Below, piece by piece: positions 1-9,070 of a DNA stretch of 11,987 bases; position 1 is the first letter of the stretch; every line of letters begins with the position of its first letter. Below the pieces are notes generated by a model, which ran no database searches, had not been told where the DNA came from, and was given only the letters and a program-made list of their open reading frames with translations. A program made the translations under genes and the position numbers. The stretch covers positions 1 through 11,987 of the forward strand of contig JALLPB010000962.1 of NCBI GenBank assembly GCA_036939975.1. Direction: 5' to 3'. The DNA is from Cyclostephanos tholiformis. Lineage: Eukaryota; Bacillariophyta; Thalassiosirophyceae; Thalassiosirales; Thalassiosiraceae.

Positions 1-160
1 ACGACATACGACACAGAAAAAAAGAACCCGACATCACATGATGTCGCCGACACGTTGGCCGTGTCGGGCCGTTGTGTCGGGAAGACATGATGAAATGTCT
101 TCAAAACCAACTGTTGCTGACATCTAAAATGGCGACATTTCCAGCTAAGATGTCGAGAAT
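1..160. repeat. Cluster of short hairpins made of CGACA/TGTCG words
   Basis: Several perfect short inverted repeats lie side by side. Arms 29-36 and 39-46 have a 2-base centre. Arms 47-54 and 60-67 have a 5-base loop. Arms 81-88 and 95-102 have a 6-base loop. Arms 119-125 and 148-154 form a wider stem. The word CGACA or its complement TGTCG occurs about ten times in these 160 bases. The cluster lies just beyond, and slightly overlaps, the 3' end of the transposase gene (stop at 145-147). It may therefore be the terminal or subterminal region of that element, possibly transposase binding sites. That role is inference; no matching terminal inverted repeat was found on the other side of the gene. 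Confidence 0.6.
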
Positions 161-2130
161 TGAACTGGTGCATCATCTGACTGAAGCTTAGACACATTCC
201 ACACCTGAAAAAATAGGAAAGACCCATTATGGTTAATTGCCATAACAAAAAAAACACCACTGTGGATTTGATCATACCTTAAAGAATTCATCTTGCATCC
301 AAAACCTTTCAAAATACTCCCAAAATTGGTCCCACTTCTCAAATGTGGTTGTTTCCTCTTTAAAAGAATATGATTGCTCCTCTACAAAGCCAATAATTTT
401 TGTCCGGACATTGGCAATGCCCTTCTGGATCTGGTCAGCTTCAATCACCATGACAAGATCATACACACCAGGCTGCGTGGCAAACTTCGTTTCATTTTCA
501 GGAATACCCAGCTTCACTATCATTCTTCTTGCCGCCTGCTTGAAATGAAACTTGCAACCAAGAAGCTTGGCATCCGGAAAGTGAATACCAATCATGCGGA
601 AGAAAGCTGGTTCAAAGTCTACTCCTATGGAGGAGGGTTCAATGCATTCTACAGAATTGCACAGCCAGTTAAAGGCATGCCAGTAACATTCATCTGACTT
701 GCCAGTCATAATAATCCATGCCACAGGGACATAGATTTTGAGAGCAACATCAAACACCATTGCAATAAGGCACTGCTTGAAAGGTGCAGGTACAATTGAA
801 AAGGTTGCATCAAACAGGAATTCAACCCGAAAAAGTGATGGTACACCATAATAAAGTTTAGGCCGAAATGAAAATCCAAGACTACCATTTTTGAGAGGAA
901 AATGAGACACACCTTTTTAGTGTTCGAACATTGCAATGAAAACAAATACAGCGCCCGACAGTTGAGAAAAGTTGGAATAATAATAAAATCAAAAACATCG
1001 TGTGGGTGTGACATACCTTAGGGTACTCTAGTAATGATAAGAGCTCTTTGGTAGAGTAGCAGAACATTCGCTGAGGACCCTTTACATCACAGAACATCCG
1101 ATGATCACGAAGAAAAGCAGTATTGGTGCTCCCAGAGAACTGAGCCTCAACCTTTGCAATGAAGTTACCCCCATGAGCTCTATTACGAGCATTATGATCA
1201 AGATTACTGACTCTGTCATGTGACATACCAGCAAAGTTGTCCCCAAACATCTCAGTAAAATGTACAATACAATCATTCCACACCTTCTTGGCTGAGTCAT
1301 GGCTATGCTCCTGGGAAAGCCAGCATTCCTCCACCCACTGATGCATCATATCAGAAGCATCTTCTCCGGATGCATGAGCTACAACATTTTTACCATTTTT
1401 GCGGAAGCATCCAGGACCATGCACTCCACTTGCAATAATAGATCCATCAACAAGACACTTCAATGGTGCATTACACTTCTCAGAACGATGGCATTTACAT
1501 TCACGATAGATAGACCCATCTTTGTTCTTGTGGTGAAAAAGTATCCAAAGCCATCATGGAAGAAAGCAGCCATCTTAGTCTCTTCATGGCCTTTATCAAA
1601 CCTAAAAAGTGGTGGTATCACCATCAGTTCATGCAATTGAATGATGGAGGTTGAGAGAAGTTGGGATCAAATCAAAAACACAATGTGAATGTGACTCACC
1701 TCAGAGCAGGACTGGTATTCATCTGATTGGAAGCAGACAGATCCTGAATGGCAGGTATGTCTTCATATTCTTTCAAACGCCTCTCCACCTCATCTTGTTC
1801 AATGTACTTGTTCTTGATTTCTATCTCAGCACGGCATTTCAAAAACTCCTCAGTGTGAAATTGCACTTCAAACTCAATATCAAACATATTGGTCACCAAA
1901 TTAGTTCGATCAGAGAAAGGCTTGGTGGCAGATGCTCGTGAAAGAGGATCAGCAGAACCGATGGAGGACGTGATGATAATTGATAATGATGACCTCATCC
2001 CCTTCCTTGACAAAGCAACAGCTCTATTGCTTTCCATTCTGATATGCTCTTCAAGAGTAAGCCCCGTAGCCTGATCATAAGGCCTGGCACTAAAGTTAAT
2101 GGATCTCTTCGAAATCTGTGAGTGAAACAT
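145..2130 (-). pseudogene. Decayed Mutator-like (MULE) transposase with FLYWCH-like finger, four exons
   Basis: This is a cut-and-paste DNA transposase gene. Exon 1 (2130-1700) starts at an ATG, has a glutamate/lysine-rich helical end and stops at a GTGAGT donor. Intron 1 (1699-1602, 98 bp) ends TTTTTAG and joins in phase. Exon 2 (1601-1017) encodes a FLYWCH-like finger: an F-rich GFGYFF segment, then IYRECKC, a second Cys and a VHG histidine. Intron 2 (1016-913) has a perfect AAG|GTATGT donor. Exon 3 (912-278) carries the MULE core: DATF (codon 811-809), GVDFEPA (Asp codon 619-617) and GCKFHFKQAARR (Cys codon 556-554). Intron 3 (277-205, 73 bp, TTTTTTCAG acceptor) leads in phase to exon 4 (204-145), which ends TAG. 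The third catalytic acidic residue was not assigned. Two breaks are visible. One is a 1-base deficit in the A-run at 1536-1540, inside the finger. The other is a one-base phase mismatch between exons 2 and 3. The summed length of about 570 aa is reasonable for a MULE transposase. The gene is probably inactive. Family call is strong; exact exon edges are moderate. Confidence 0.82.
278..912 (-). CDS. MULE transposase catalytic exon (exon 3 of the decayed gene)
   Basis: This is the longest intact piece of the transposase and the segment that identifies the family. The frame from 910 downward reads a hydrophobic FLFDATFSIV strand with the first catalytic Asp. A VPVAWIIMTGK strand follows, then SSIGVDFEPAFF with the second Asp, then the LLGCKFHFKQAARR signature in which Cys and His precede the basic helix. 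This order is diagnostic of the Pfam MULE domain. The tail is aromatic (WDQFWEYFERFWM), and an acidic residue there may supply the third catalytic position; this is inference. The piece ends at an AAG|GTATGA donor. It is not a stand-alone gene: its only in-frame upstream start is a GTG directly after the splice acceptor. Confidence 0.8.
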
Positions 2131-2145
2131 AATTGACAGCTTGGG

Positions 2146-2700
2146 GTTTTCTGATGACGCAAGAGGTTTTGGGAGGATTTAAATGTCAGCATCAGTTATC
2201 GCCCCCCAAAATAAAATGAAACATGCATCAGATAGCCAAGATCAAGAGCTACGCACCTGCACTTTGGGTTTGTCGATTAAATTAAATGGCCATGGAGTAA
2301 TCGTCGATGGCGTGAGAGGCTTGTATTTTGGCCTGATTTTCCGGTGACGCAAGAGGTTTTGGGAGGATTTGGATATCACCATCAGTTATCATCCCCCGAA
2401 ATAAAATGAAACATGCATCGGATAGCCGAGATCAAGGGCCACGCACCTGCATTTTGATTTTTTCGATTTAATTAAATAACCACGGAGTAATTGTCGACGG
2501 CGTGAGAGGCTTGTATTTTTGCCTGATTTTCCAATGACGCAAGAGGTATTGGGAGGATTAAAATATCTCCATCAGTTATTGTCCCTTGACAACATTTGAT
2601 GGATGCATCAGATAGCCCAGATTAAGGGCTACGTTGCTGTTGTTTTTTGTTTTTTGTGAAAGTGATATTGTGATGGAGTTATTACTGTTGACGTTTTTTG
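2146..2700. repeat. 190-bp tandem repeat, about 2.9 copies
   Basis: The same landmarks recur at exactly 190-base spacing. GACGCAAGAGG starts at 2156, 2346 and 2536. The (A/C)GGAGT(A/T)A block recurs at 2293, 2483 and 2673. Other shared words are CATCAGTTAT, AAATGAAACATGCATC and GGCGTGAGAGGCTTG. The first two copies are roughly 85% identical by eye and differ mostly by transitions. The third is much more diverged after about 2590 and is T-rich near its end. The array starts right behind the ATG side of the transposase gene, so it may be part of the element's 5' region or a separate satellite-like patch. No reading frame spans it. Confidence 0.85.
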
Positions 2701-2866
2701 GTCGTTTTTTTCAGTTTTTTCAGTTGAGACTTTCTTGTAACAGATTTATTACGAGGGTACATCTAGGGTACAGGGTACCAAAAGGGACAAGAATAATATA
2801 GTATATCTTGAAGACAATACTACCGCTGATTTAACAATTGAAGCCTTATTTAGCCGTAATATAGGG

Positions 2867-3062
2867 GCTGTCCTAGCCAAGGGTTAGCAAAAGGTTAGGA
2901 ATTGGTTGGCATAGTGGGTCTCATGGGCATGTAATAATTCCATTTCCAGCCAAGTTTTTTGGAAGAGATATTCCTTGTAGGCGTGTACTAATTCCCAATT
3001 AATTCATAACCCATGGCTAACCATTAGCTAACTGTTAGCTAACCATTCACTAACTCCCGGCA
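2867..3062. repeat. Foldback (MITE-like) element with 11-bp repeats at both ends
   Basis: The right arm holds four 11-base units in a row (3016-3026, 3027-3037, 3038-3048, 3049-3059) of the type GCTAACCATTA. The left arm holds three units in the opposite orientation (2880-2890, 2891-2901, 2902-2912) of the type AGGGTTAGCAA. A perfect GTTAGCTAAC palindrome lies in the right arm. The roughly 110 bases between the arms have no coding potential. The layout fits a short non-autonomous foldback transposon; target-site duplications were not identified, so the outer limits are approximate. Confidence 0.5.
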
Positions 3063-3132
3063 ACAATTGTTAATTCAGTGGTAGTAATACCTTACAATAA
3101 GGTACTGATAATGCTACAATGTACAATAACTT

Positions 3133-3308
3133 TTTCTTGGTGGCTTGCAAATGCCTACCCACCCCGACTAGTTCCTTCTTTTTTGGACCACTCTCCTGGC
3201 CAATTTTTCGGTGCGGTTTCTTGTGTGCCTCGGTTCGGTTAATGGTCCCCACGTGGAATCTGTTTGAGTCACACATGGGGTGATTCCAAACAAAGGGCCA
3301 CCAAGAAA
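3133..3308. repeat. Inverted repeat with perfect 12-bp arms
   Basis: TTTCTTGGTGGC at 3133-3144 is the exact reverse complement of GCCACCAAGAAA at 3297-3308. The bases inside the arms show further weak complementarity, with C-rich stretches such as CACCCC on the left opposed by GGGGTG on the right. A second small non-autonomous element, or the remnant of one, is the likeliest explanation. An isolated 89-codon frame on the minus strand (3339-3070) covers it but has no recognisable features and is probably chance. Confidence 0.4.
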
Positions 3309-3339
3309 GGCATACCCGTAGGATATGCTGTTTTAACAT

Positions 3340-3920
3340 TACACTACGTTACAGAAGCAATAAAATAACGAGTACGAGAAAGAGGATCACTACATACACC
3401 CGCATCCACACCCAAATTTCATAATTCCTACAAATAGATACATCTTTGACAAGATAGCTGTCTCCCTATCTATGAGATGATTTAAGTGATACCAATTACT
3501 CCAGTTGTACCCGTCGCATTTTGTCTGACAGTTTTCCGCACTAACTCATGGTGATGTCATGGGTTGTGCACACCTCTGGGGTTGTGTGTAGAGTTGTAAA
3601 CACGAAGTCTACGTAGGAACCATACCAAAAATATTTTTCCTATTCAGCACTTTTAGCTAGTACCATTATAGTTTACGAGAGAGAGATGATGATGAGATAG
3701 CGTTCACCTAAAATATATCTAACGGTTGCGTTGAGAATAATTCATTGACACTTGACACGCATGAATGCAGCTGATATTTTACTATTATTCTCCACCATTA
3801 TTTTATTCTCCACCAAAGCACTTTCGTTACACCCCAAGAATACCTCAATCTTGACGCAACCTACCTAAATCCTCCGAGCTCATCATAGATCGCGCTCTGC
3901 ATCATTGCTCTTCGCAGCAA
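3340..3920 (+). promoter_or_regulatory. Upstream region of the TCP11-family gene
   Basis: This AT-rich stretch lies between the foldback repeats and the TCP11 start codon. No gene is seen. The only structure noticed is a direct repeat of TTATTCTCCACCA at 3785-3797 and 3803-3815 (spacing 18), about 105-135 bases before the ATG, where core promoter or 5'-UTR elements would be expected. No clear TATA box was identified. A regulatory role for the repeat is inference. Confidence 0.3.
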
Positions 3921-6900
3921 ATGGATATCTTTTCATTAATATCCCTCAAGAATTTGCAACATCCTCAGTACCAGGATGCTGCTGGAAAGGTTACCAATGA
4001 AAACACCAGCAACGATAGATTTGAACCGAATCGGAATAGTGAGGAGCTATCTTCATCGAATCTTATCAGCACTCATCAGCACTGGCACATCTCTATTCTA
4101 CCAAAAAGTCCTCCTAAAACGCCTCCTCGTCCAACGAGTCGCGTCGACGATAGAATTCGAGTGAGGCGATGCACATCCTCCGGAACTTCCTTCTCTAGTG
4201 CAAGAGACGACGACTACGACAGTTTCGTCATATCCCACGTCAACTCTCCCAACACCTCTCCAAATACGAGCGACCTCTCCATGTCTCCGCTCCAGCAACG
4301 TCTCGCGCAGGCCCGAGACAAACGTCAAATGATATTGAAAGAGCGCGTCAAGCACATTGACTATAAAAGCAAGGAGAGAGAAAAGCTCGCTAGCAAGCGG
4401 AGGGAGGATGCTACCGTCGAAAAAGTTATTAAGGCACGCCGCGTGCTGGCGAAGTCGCCGATCGCTAAGGATAGAAGAGATCAGCAAATGACGCTTCGTG
4501 TACAGAGCGTGGAAGCGATGCTCGAGTCAAAGACGGCCTTAGCACAATCACGGCTCGAGCGCCATTTGTTTGAGAAGCAACGGCGTGCATGCTGCAAGGA
4601 ACGGGTGGAGCGTGCGGACCGACGTAGGATATTGATTTCGTACGAAAAGCGAGCAAAGCTGCTTGCGACGCTGGATGCAAAGCACGAGAGGGCAGCATTG
4701 ATCAGTCATCGTTTCAACGAGGACAAGGCATCTAAAGCGGGGGAGGATATTATTAGAGCCAAGATGGTGGCGAGGAGAGTTAGGGCTTGTAGGAAAATTC
4801 AGGGGCTTGTCCGCGAGGCATATGGCCTTGAAGTCCCGAATAGAGCCCATGGGCTGAGTCAGTATGTTGCTGCACAACGCATTATAAAATTCGTCCGGGC
4901 ACACGCTTGCAAGAAAAGGCTGCTAGCCAAAAACACAATATATGCGCTTGGAAAGCTTCTGGAGCTCTTTCCTTTGGCAACTCAGAGAAAGGGACATCCT
5001 CTTCACCTGCCGCCATTTGAACATCTCACCCAGGTCATGATGCAGCCCGAGACATTGAAGCTAGCAACACTGATTGTTGATTGTTTTCATCCTTTCAACT
5101 TTGGAGTTACAGCTGAGGACCGCAAGTGTAGTCGCATGATGGATGGCCGTACTCTCTTGGCCCTATTCCTAATTGCTGTGCACCCCCACGAAGTTCTTGG
5201 GAGCGACTTCGATGTCAAGGACGATAGAGTTAGCAGAGGTTCTCGTTTACTCTCGTCTTCCTGCCGAAAAATGCTACTTGAATTTCAAACTCTGGACAAC
5301 GCCGTTCGCATTCACAAACATATGTTGAAAGCGCAAGCCCTTTTCTTCTTTTGGAAATCGTCAGACATGGAGATGCTATTAGCAAACCTTTCAATGCAGT
5401 TGGAGCAAAGTTGGGTGGTCTACTTGACTTCTTGTGAGACACTGAAATACCTCGTCGAAGTCACTAATGGTATCGTGCAGGGACCACATATGTCATTAAA
5501 AATCCGACATGAAAATGGTCGCGCCGGGAGCAGGGCTCATATCAAACGTATTCGAATTTCGTTGAATAAACTTCTCGGAGAAGAGACGGGGAAGGAGGTT
5601 GTCACAAATGCGAAGCTGGTTGCTTCGAAAAATATTGAAGAATCACATATTCTGGAGGAGCTCAAAGGTGAAATTGACGAGATTCATGGTGGCTTGGGAA
5701 CGGTGCTTGACAGCAGGGTTGTTACCCTTGCACAGAGCGAACCAGAGCAACCTATGGTGGTGGTTGATAATCCCCAAGAAATCTCGTCGAATGTCAACGA
5801 CTTATCGGAGGGCATGGCAAGATTTGAAGCAATCATAAAACAGAGCGACAAGACATTAGATCGCCGGCGGCTTGTGCATAATATCTTGCTCACGGACGCG
5901 AGCGACTTCCATACACTCTCCTGGGACGGCGCAAATAACCAGCAGCCTGATAAATCTCCAGAAGAGTTCATGGTTTCCTTCTCACCACAGGACAGCACCG
6001 CCATATCGACGGAAATCGTTTCTGTGCAGATAGCTCTGTCCATGAGGCTGGCATTCTTTCACCAGGTTGCACACCATATGGACCAGGGAAGCTTCGAATC
6101 TGCGATTGAACTCTTGAAGGAGCTGCATAGCATGATGCGCTCACTAATTCCTTCCCGAAACGAATTACACATTCATATGAACGATGGGGAAATTTTCACG
6201 TGTTCTACAACGAGTGATATCGTTCGAGTTTTGATTCGTTCTGGATACTTGCTGGCAAATTGCCTAGAATCTGCGGCTCGTGCTGTTACAACGAAGGAAC
6301 TCATCGAGTGTCTCGAAGAATTTAACTCTCGCTGTAGTGACGGTAGCAATAATCGCCCATTGATCCCATACGGAATCGTGACGGAGAATATGTTTGTGGT
6401 TGCATCTATTGCCTATATCCTTCACAAAGCAGAGTTGTGCCAAGCTGACATTCACAACTACAAGCTTTCTCAGGTGGCTCCCATCATACATGCGGTGGGG
6501 CACGATTACGAGCGCAAACAGCTCCAGAATACGCATGGCGACTACTCTTCGTGTACAATCGAAGAATTGCAAAAAATGCTTCCCTCGACATGGAATTGGG
6601 TGAAGAACATGCAGTCCTGTAACCACGGTGGGAGTTGGAGCAACCAATCCTGCTTAGACCAGAAACTCGATGTATTAAGAAGCAAAGGATTTGTTGACGG
6701 ACTCCTGTTCGCAAGGATTCAGGTGACTTTACCGGAATTGTTCTCCTTAGATCTCGAACGCATCAGCCGCATACGAAGCGAAGCACGCTGCTGTGTTATT
6801 GCATCCGCACTTGCTCTTCATGCTTGTAATATTTCTAGATGTCGAAGTTCCGCACTTAGCTCTGCCGACATGTCTGATGCAAGACGTAGGTTATCTTCCG

Positions 6901-7500
6901 TGTTGAGGAAAACTCACTTCGATCAGAATGAATTTGAGCGATCGGTCATTGACGCTGTTAGCGCCCTGGCAAAAGGTAATGGCAGTTCTCTAGTCAAGTT
7001 TTGGTGATCTCTGTTATGTACTCTTCCTCACTTCCTATGACTTCAACGACCTCTTAGCCTCGGCGGAAAGGGACCTCGCTGAGGACGAAATCGAGGCGCT
7101 GACGAATCACACGCTCGCAGTGTTGCGTGGCAACGATCCAGTGCTGAAGCTTCTGGATAATCGTGTACAAGGCTTCTTCCGCTTCGCATGCAGGTGGAAG
7201 CCTGACACGGACCCGTCCGATGGCAACGCAGTACCGCCAGAAATGCGGACGGGGAGACCCGCTCTCGCGGCCGAGGACTATGGCTCAATGCACGGGATAA
7301 AATCGACGAAGGAGAAATTTCTGATGGCCGCCAAGAAGGAAGCCTCGCGATTGGGATTCTTCGATTCCTCATCCGACTTTATTGACGCTGGGTATGAGGC
7401 ACGCGCCATTGTAAACCTGGCCTGCGTTAATTACAGTCAAGATGTTTTGGTTCGGTTTTTGGACGACGCTGCATCGAGTCACATGCATATGTCAGCGTAA
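3921..7500 (+). CDS. T-complex protein 11 (TCP11) family protein, two exons
   Basis: Spliced CDS join(3921..6975,7058..7500), 1165 aa. The first frame would stop at 7007. Removing the 82-bp GT-AG intron moves straight into the frame ending at 7500, with a coherent join (ALAK|ASAERDLAEDEIEALT). Residues 1-120 are low-complexity and Ser/Pro/Thr-rich. Residues 120-300 form a long basic, Glu/Lys/Arg-rich helical or coiled-coil region. Residues 316-333 resemble an IQ motif (AAQRIIKFVRAHACKKR). The TCP11 domain covers about 648 to the C-terminus: RRRLVHNILL, then MRLAFFHQVAHHMDQGSFESAIELL with the following LHSMMRSLIP, and near the end GNDPVLKLLDNRVQGFFR. In animals TCP11 is tied to sperm function and cAMP signalling, while plant and protist relatives have less clear roles, so function here is unproven. 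The length matches the long plant-type TCP11-like proteins, which also have an N-terminal helical part. The ATG at 3921 is the first in frame and is not otherwise confirmed. Confidence 0.88.
6976..7057 (+). other. 82-bp intron in the TCP11-family gene
   Basis: The donor is AAAAG|GTAATG and the acceptor lies after a pyrimidine-rich tract, ACCTCTTAG|CCTC. The length (82) is not a multiple of three and corrects the frame exactly between the two TCP11 parts. The in-frame stop at 7005-7007 lies inside it, so unspliced transcripts would lose the last 147 residues of the TCP11 domain. Confidence 0.85.
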
Positions 7501-7569
7501 AATTTACATGTATATTTGTTTCATTTGTGTTGATACGGAAAGTTCTTGAATAGATAGGACAGGGAAACG

Positions 7570-8478
7570 TTATATGTAGCTGTTATATAAGTAAGCAATA
7601 GCTTTTGTAAATGTCAGTAATGGTTTCATGCAATAAGAGGCCTGAGCCGATTCTCCCGTGCCTATTTGATTGAAGCTTGCTATGGATGCTGGACGAGAAG
7701 AAATGCTGAACTTGAGACGGGTATGAAATTGAATTCTTGATATGCCTTGCTGTGTCGTTATTGGCAATGTCAAAATGGATGAAGTAGGCATTGATGTGTG
7801 ATTGAAAGAATGATGGAGGTCATGAGATGTATCTGTATGACCTTACTTGTGTGACGGATCGTAAATGCTGATTCGGATTCCAGATGTCTCGTGTGTTGGA
7901 TGAGACGAGCAATGGGTCTAAGGGGTGCGTGAATAGAGTTGCTTTGAAGTAGTCTTTTGCGCGCGATATGGCTTCATCCTGGGACAGACTTGGTATCCGC
8001 GAGCCGCAGGGGCGTCTCCTTCGCGACTGGCCAAGGGTATGTAGGGGATGGCGGGACCGCGTCCCCTCGCGCATTGATAGAAGGAGTTCGTACCGGCGGG
8101 ACGACAGACATCGTCGCGGCCGAAGATGACGCCGAAGTCCCAACGACTGGTAGACCCGCGCCCCCCACTCAGAATGGAGAGAGTGTTGCGGCCGATACGG
8201 GGCCTGAGGATCTGGTGTGACCGCTTGGGCCCTGATAGCTGGGCTCGATTCAAGTCGGCGGCGATGGCCACAAAGTCCGGAGTTCTCACCCTCGGGGCCC
8301 TGACGGGACGGTCGCGAATTGTGGGAGTGAGCATTTCGTCATCAAGGACGACTTGGGGATTTTCTGGATCCTGCTTGACGAGGATAGGCGGAAGGGATGA
8401 TGGCGGGCGATGTACGATAGGAGGGGTGCGGGGCGTCGCTAATGAAGTGGACGAGGGATTGCTGGTGCTTTTCGTCAT
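7570..8478 (-). CDS. Unrecognised minus-strand gene, probably spliced; structure tentative
   Basis: The ATG at 8478 opens a frame of 186 codons ending at 7918. Its first 63 codons are Pro/Ser/Thr-rich and disordered in character (TPRTPPIVHRPPSSLPPIL, then KQDPENPQVVLDDEM). After about 8290 all three minus frames stay open, so the single-exon reading is doubtful. An alternative with consistent phase is exon 8478-8290 (AGG|GTGAGA donor), exon 7978-7847 (acceptor GTCCCAG; encodes DEAISRAKDYFKATLFTHPL and continues; CAA|GTAAGG donor) and exon 7749-7570 (acceptor GACACAG; encodes QGISRIQFHTRLKF and onward). That gives about 166 aa. The last exon lies inside the inverted block, and the matching block near 10740 keeps the same frame open but lacks both splice signals. 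No domain was recognised. A decayed gene is also possible. Confidence 0.35.
7590..7862. repeat. Left copy of an inverted pair of homologous blocks
   Basis: Read on the minus strand, this block matches 10605-10910 read on the plus strand. The clearest part is 7627-7770 against 10731-10874, roughly three quarters identical by eye with small indels. Shared words include ACGACACA, CAAGGCATATCAA, CCAGCATCCATA and TTCAATCA, plus TGCATGAA at the outer end and ATCCGTCACA at the inner end. It lies in the 3' flank of the TCP11 gene and at the 3' end of the minus-strand gene that starts at 8478. Confidence 0.65.
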
Positions 8479-8969
8479 GGTTGAGTTGTTGTTGAAGGGT
8501 TGGAGGAATGTGCGTGCAACATACCTAGAGTGTATGATTTGGGCGTGTCTGGTTATCGAGTGTTGCACTTTGTTTTTTGTGTTTTTGTCTACACTACCTC
8601 TATGTTGTTCTGCCCTGCCGGAAGTTGCTATGTCAAGATGTCCCGAGAATGAAAAGTGGCCTTTTTGTGTCATGTCTCTAGGTCTCTAGTTGCGGAGTTA
8701 TTAGAGATGCTATCACACCATACCCTTAATAATTGCTCTTCTAACCCTTCACTTCGCTTCAGCATAAGAGCAGAAGGGGTGACAGCTGTGCAAGAGGCCC
8801 AAGTAGTTTGTGTAAAGGGTATTGAGAACGAAGAACTCTCCAAAGACTCATTTATTTTCTCCCAATCTATTATTCACCTTATATTGGGTTTTTGTCAACG
8901 CGAAACTTGGGCTCATTCCCCATTCTGGAAAAAGGATATATCCTGTTTCGTCCTAGGTTTCATTCGTGT

Positions 8970-9057
8970 GCGAAGGTTTTGTTGACAATGCACCCTTCAA
9001 GCGGAGGCTTTGTTGACAATGATGTGACCTTAAAGCGAAGGTTTGTTGACAACACAG
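8970..9057. repeat. Short tandem repeat built around GCG(A/G)AGG...GTTGACAA
   Basis: Three units start at 8970, 9001 and 9035. Each begins GCGAAGG or GCGGAGG, followed by a T-rich step and TTGTTGACAA. Spacings are 31 and 34 bases. A fourth copy of the core word appears inverted as TTGTCAAC near 8892-8900, next to CGCGAAAC. The repeated, oriented core in a divergent upstream region could be a set of protein-binding sites. Confidence 0.6.
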
Positions 9058-9070
9058 TCTATCGTAACAA

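Noticed and set aside
1..160. CRISPR array or tRNA-like structure
   Set aside because: The hairpins have no regular repeat-spacer spacing and no cloverleaf; the surrounding genes contain spliceosomal introns and look eukaryotic.
345..697. Plus-strand open frames across the transposase core
   Set aside because: They are antisense to the well-supported MULE catalytic exon.
3070..3339. 89-codon open frame on the minus strand
   Set aside because: It spans the inverted repeat, has no recognisable domain, no splice context and no neighbour support; chance is the simplest explanation.
4098..4904. Minus-strand open frames inside the TCP11 gene
   Set aside because: They are shadows of the plus-strand coding sequence, which has family-level support.
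8126..8985. Plus-strand open frames of 187 and 109 codons
   Set aside because: The first lies antisense to the minus-strand gene with a better composition; the second ends in the repeat region and shows no domain.
8970..9057. TTGAC cores as plant W-boxes
   Set aside because: W-boxes bind WRKY factors of plants; the lineage here does not appear to be a land plant, so only the repeat itself is reported.
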